Source of the DNA: JAJRTA01 sp965603125
GTDB lineage: Bacteria > Zixibacteria > MSB-5A5 > GN15 > FEB-12
DNA: 64,000 nt
NCBI GenBank assembly: GCA_965603125.1
Contig: CBFDBU010000002.1
Coordinates: forward strand, 1 to 64,000
Direction of reading: 5' to 3'
The first letter of the stretch is position 1, and each line of letters begins with the position of its first letter. The translations under genes were made by a program, and so were the position numbers. This document shows, piece by piece, positions 62,629 through 64,000 of the stretch. A model generated the notes under the pieces. The model was not told the origin of the DNA. It ran no database searches and saw only the letters and a list, made by a program, of their open reading frames with translations.

Positions 62629-64000
62629 ATGAGTAAGAGCAGCAGACACCCCTCCCGTCGAACAGTCAGATGGGCTCTGATTGTCTTCGCCTTGGCCCTT
62701 GTGCTGCGGCTTGTGTTCATCGCAGAGTTTCGGGAATCCCCGTTGTATGTGACGCCCATTATGGATATGGAATACCATCACAACTGGGCGTCGGCGATTG
62801 CCACCCAGACGGAGTTTGTCGATGGTCCGTTCTTCCGGGCACCTCTTTATCCGATCTTCCTCGGAGCCGTCTATTTCATCTTTGGGGACAATCCCTTGAC
62901 GATCAGGGTAATCCAGGCGCTCTTGGGCAGCCTGAGCGCACTTTTGGTCTTCCTGATCGGATTGAGAGTGTTCAATTTCAAAACCGGTCTTGTGGCCGGC
63001 CTGGCGTTGGCCGCCTACGGCACGCTGATCTTCTACGACGGGCAACTCCTGGTACCCACCCTGGCAATACTGCTGAACCTGTCGGCCCTTTTCTTCCTGG
63101 TCAAGGCATGGGAAAACCCGATCGCGGTCCATTTCGCTCTGGGCGGGCTGCTTTTGGGGTTGTCGGCTATCGCCCGTCCCACCGTGCTGCTGTTTGCGCT
63201 CTCGGTATTCCTCTGGATGCTCTGGCGATATTTCAAGGGACGATCCCCGGCAACGCTCGTGCACGTAGTCGTCTATGGCGCGGCGGTGCTGATTCCCATT
63301 CTACCGGTCACCGTACACAACCTGGCCGAGTCGGGTGAGTTCACGCTGATAGGCACCTATGGCGGGCTGAACGCATACATCGGCAACAACCTATCCTCGG
63401 ATGGCGTCTCGGCCAAGCTTCCGGGCGCGCGAAGGGACTGGTGGGGGATGATGGTCGACGCCGAGCGGATGGCTGAGCAGGACTGCGGCCGGGAACTTTC
63501 GGACGCGGAGCAGTCGACATACTGGGCCGGGAAGACAGCGGGAACCATTGCTGACAACCCGGGGTGGTTTCTGGCTCACCTGTTTCGCAAGTTCATCCTC
63601 CTGGTGGAAGGCACGGAGCTGTCCAACAATTTCGATCTGTACTTCTTCGCGCACGGAACGCACCTGTTGAAACTACTGATGTGGCGGAACCTGATTGCTT
63701 TCCCCTGGGGGATTCTGCTCCCGCTGGCGGTGGCTGGTCTGCTGCTGTGCCGGTCGTGGACGGCCCGGCAGAAAACGCTGGCGCTCTTTCTGGTCTGCTA
63801 TGTCCCGGTGGTGGTACTATTCTTTGTGACGGCGCGCTACCGATTGCCGATGGTTCCCGTGCTTGTTCTGTTTGGCGCCCACACCGTCGTGACGGTTGCC
63901 GCTGAGTGGAGACAGTTGCGCCCGGCCCTCAGGACTGCGGTGGTCTTTGCCTTCCTGGTGATGCTGGTAGTCTGTAACACCGATGTATATTCCCTCGCCG
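62629..64000 (+). CDS. GT-C family (PMT/ArnT-like) membrane glycosyltransferase, partial
   Basis: The gene runs off the window end after 457 codons. An N-terminal helix (RWALIVFALALVLRLVFI) precedes a periplasmic loop with MDMEYHHNWASAIA, where the acidic residues act as catalytic base in GT39/GT83-type enzymes. At least eight further helices follow, including FRAPLYPIFLGAVYFIFG and AIARPTVLLFALSVFLW. It should transfer a sugar from a lipid-linked donor on the outer face of the inner membrane. A TPR extension is common in this group but would lie outside the window. Confidence 0.82.
   Translation, partial: MSKSSRHPSRRTVRWALIVFALALVLRLVFIAEFRESPLYVTPIMDMEYHHNWASAIATQTEFVDGPFFRAPLYPIFLGAVYFIFGDNPLTIRVIQALLGSLSALLVFLIGLRVFNFKTGLVAGLALAAYGTLIFYDGQLLVPTLAILLNLSALFFLVKAWENPIAVHFALGGLLLGLSAIARPTVLLFALSVFLWMLWRYFKGRSPATLVHVVVYGAAVLIPILPVTVHNLAESGEFTLIGTYGGLNAYIGNNLSSDGVSAKLPGARRDWWGMMVDAERMAEQDCGRELSDAEQSTYWAGKTAGTIADNPGWFLAHLFRKFILLVEGTELSNNFDLYFFAHGTHLLKLLMWRNLIAFPWGILLPLAVAGLLLCRSWTARQKTLALFLVCYVPVVVLFFVTARYRLPMVPVLVLFGAHTVVTVAAEWRQLRPALRTAVVFAFLVMLVVCNTDVYSLA

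Overview
The window looks like chromosome of a Gram-negative bacterium of the FCB superphylum, most likely an uncultured lineage such as candidate division Zixibacteria. This assignment is inference. It rests on three large secreted proteins ending in an 'NYPNPFNP ... SGVYFYR' sorting-type domain, a dockerin and a cohesin-like module, thrombospondin type-3 repeats, TonB/MCE/outer-membrane barrel and lipoprotein genes, and a large SecA. Base composition is mostly high GC, and TTG is used often as a start codon (seven genes here). No rRNA, intact tRNA, CRISPR array, transposase or integrase gene was found.

Layout. 0-4 kb: secreted and outer-membrane proteins and lipoproteins. 4-8 kb: a + strand run with a divergent DprA-like protein, YigZ, a PfkB sugar kinase, a PAP2 phosphatase and a macro-domain protein. 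7.9-12.7 kb: a - strand run with a lipoprotein, a GNAT-fold acyltransferase, a serine-palmitoyltransferase-like enzyme and an M32 carboxypeptidase. 12.9-15.6 kb: thyX, a small barrel protein and a PEGA lipoprotein in a lower-GC stretch. 15.7-23 kb: oligoendopeptidase F, a POT-like peptide transporter and a large M16C metallopeptidase, probably a peptide-use neighbourhood. 23-27.2 kb: divergent secreted proteins sharing one N-terminal domain (one with dockerin repeats, one with TSP3 repeats and a sorting domain). 27.3-32.1 kb: a translationally coupled - strand operon of a TPR/TonB_C lipoprotein, pyrK, pyrD and pyrF. 32.4-37.4 kb: sirtuin, GH57 glucanotransferase/amylase, MCE protein and RsgA. 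37.4-40.8 kb: a scrambled interval with a decayed tRNA-Val-like sequence, an 86-bp direct repeat duplicating the 3' end of tonB, an AT-rich serine hydrolase gene and a 5'-truncated lspA. 40.8-43.8 kb: secA. 44-45.8 kb: an AT-rich DNA methyltransferase plus PD-(D/E)XK nuclease pair. 45.8-49 kb: YbaK, AsnRS, a structured intergenic region ending in a + strand terminator, and a histone-H1-like/SWIB protein. 49.2-54.9 kb: a membrane metallophosphoesterase and K+ transport genes (trkH, trkA, a Kch-type channel). 55-64 kb: VanZ-like protein, two large secreted sorting-domain proteins that share an internal module, a PP2C phosphatase and the start of a GT-C glycosyltransferase.

The best candidates for something new are the structured region at 48.0-48.33 kb (no known RNA family recognised), the rearranged interval at 37.4-40.8 kb, the restriction-modification-like pair, the Spt plus GNAT pair suggesting sphingolipid synthesis, and the secreted proteins that share domains with possible cohesin-dockerin pairing.
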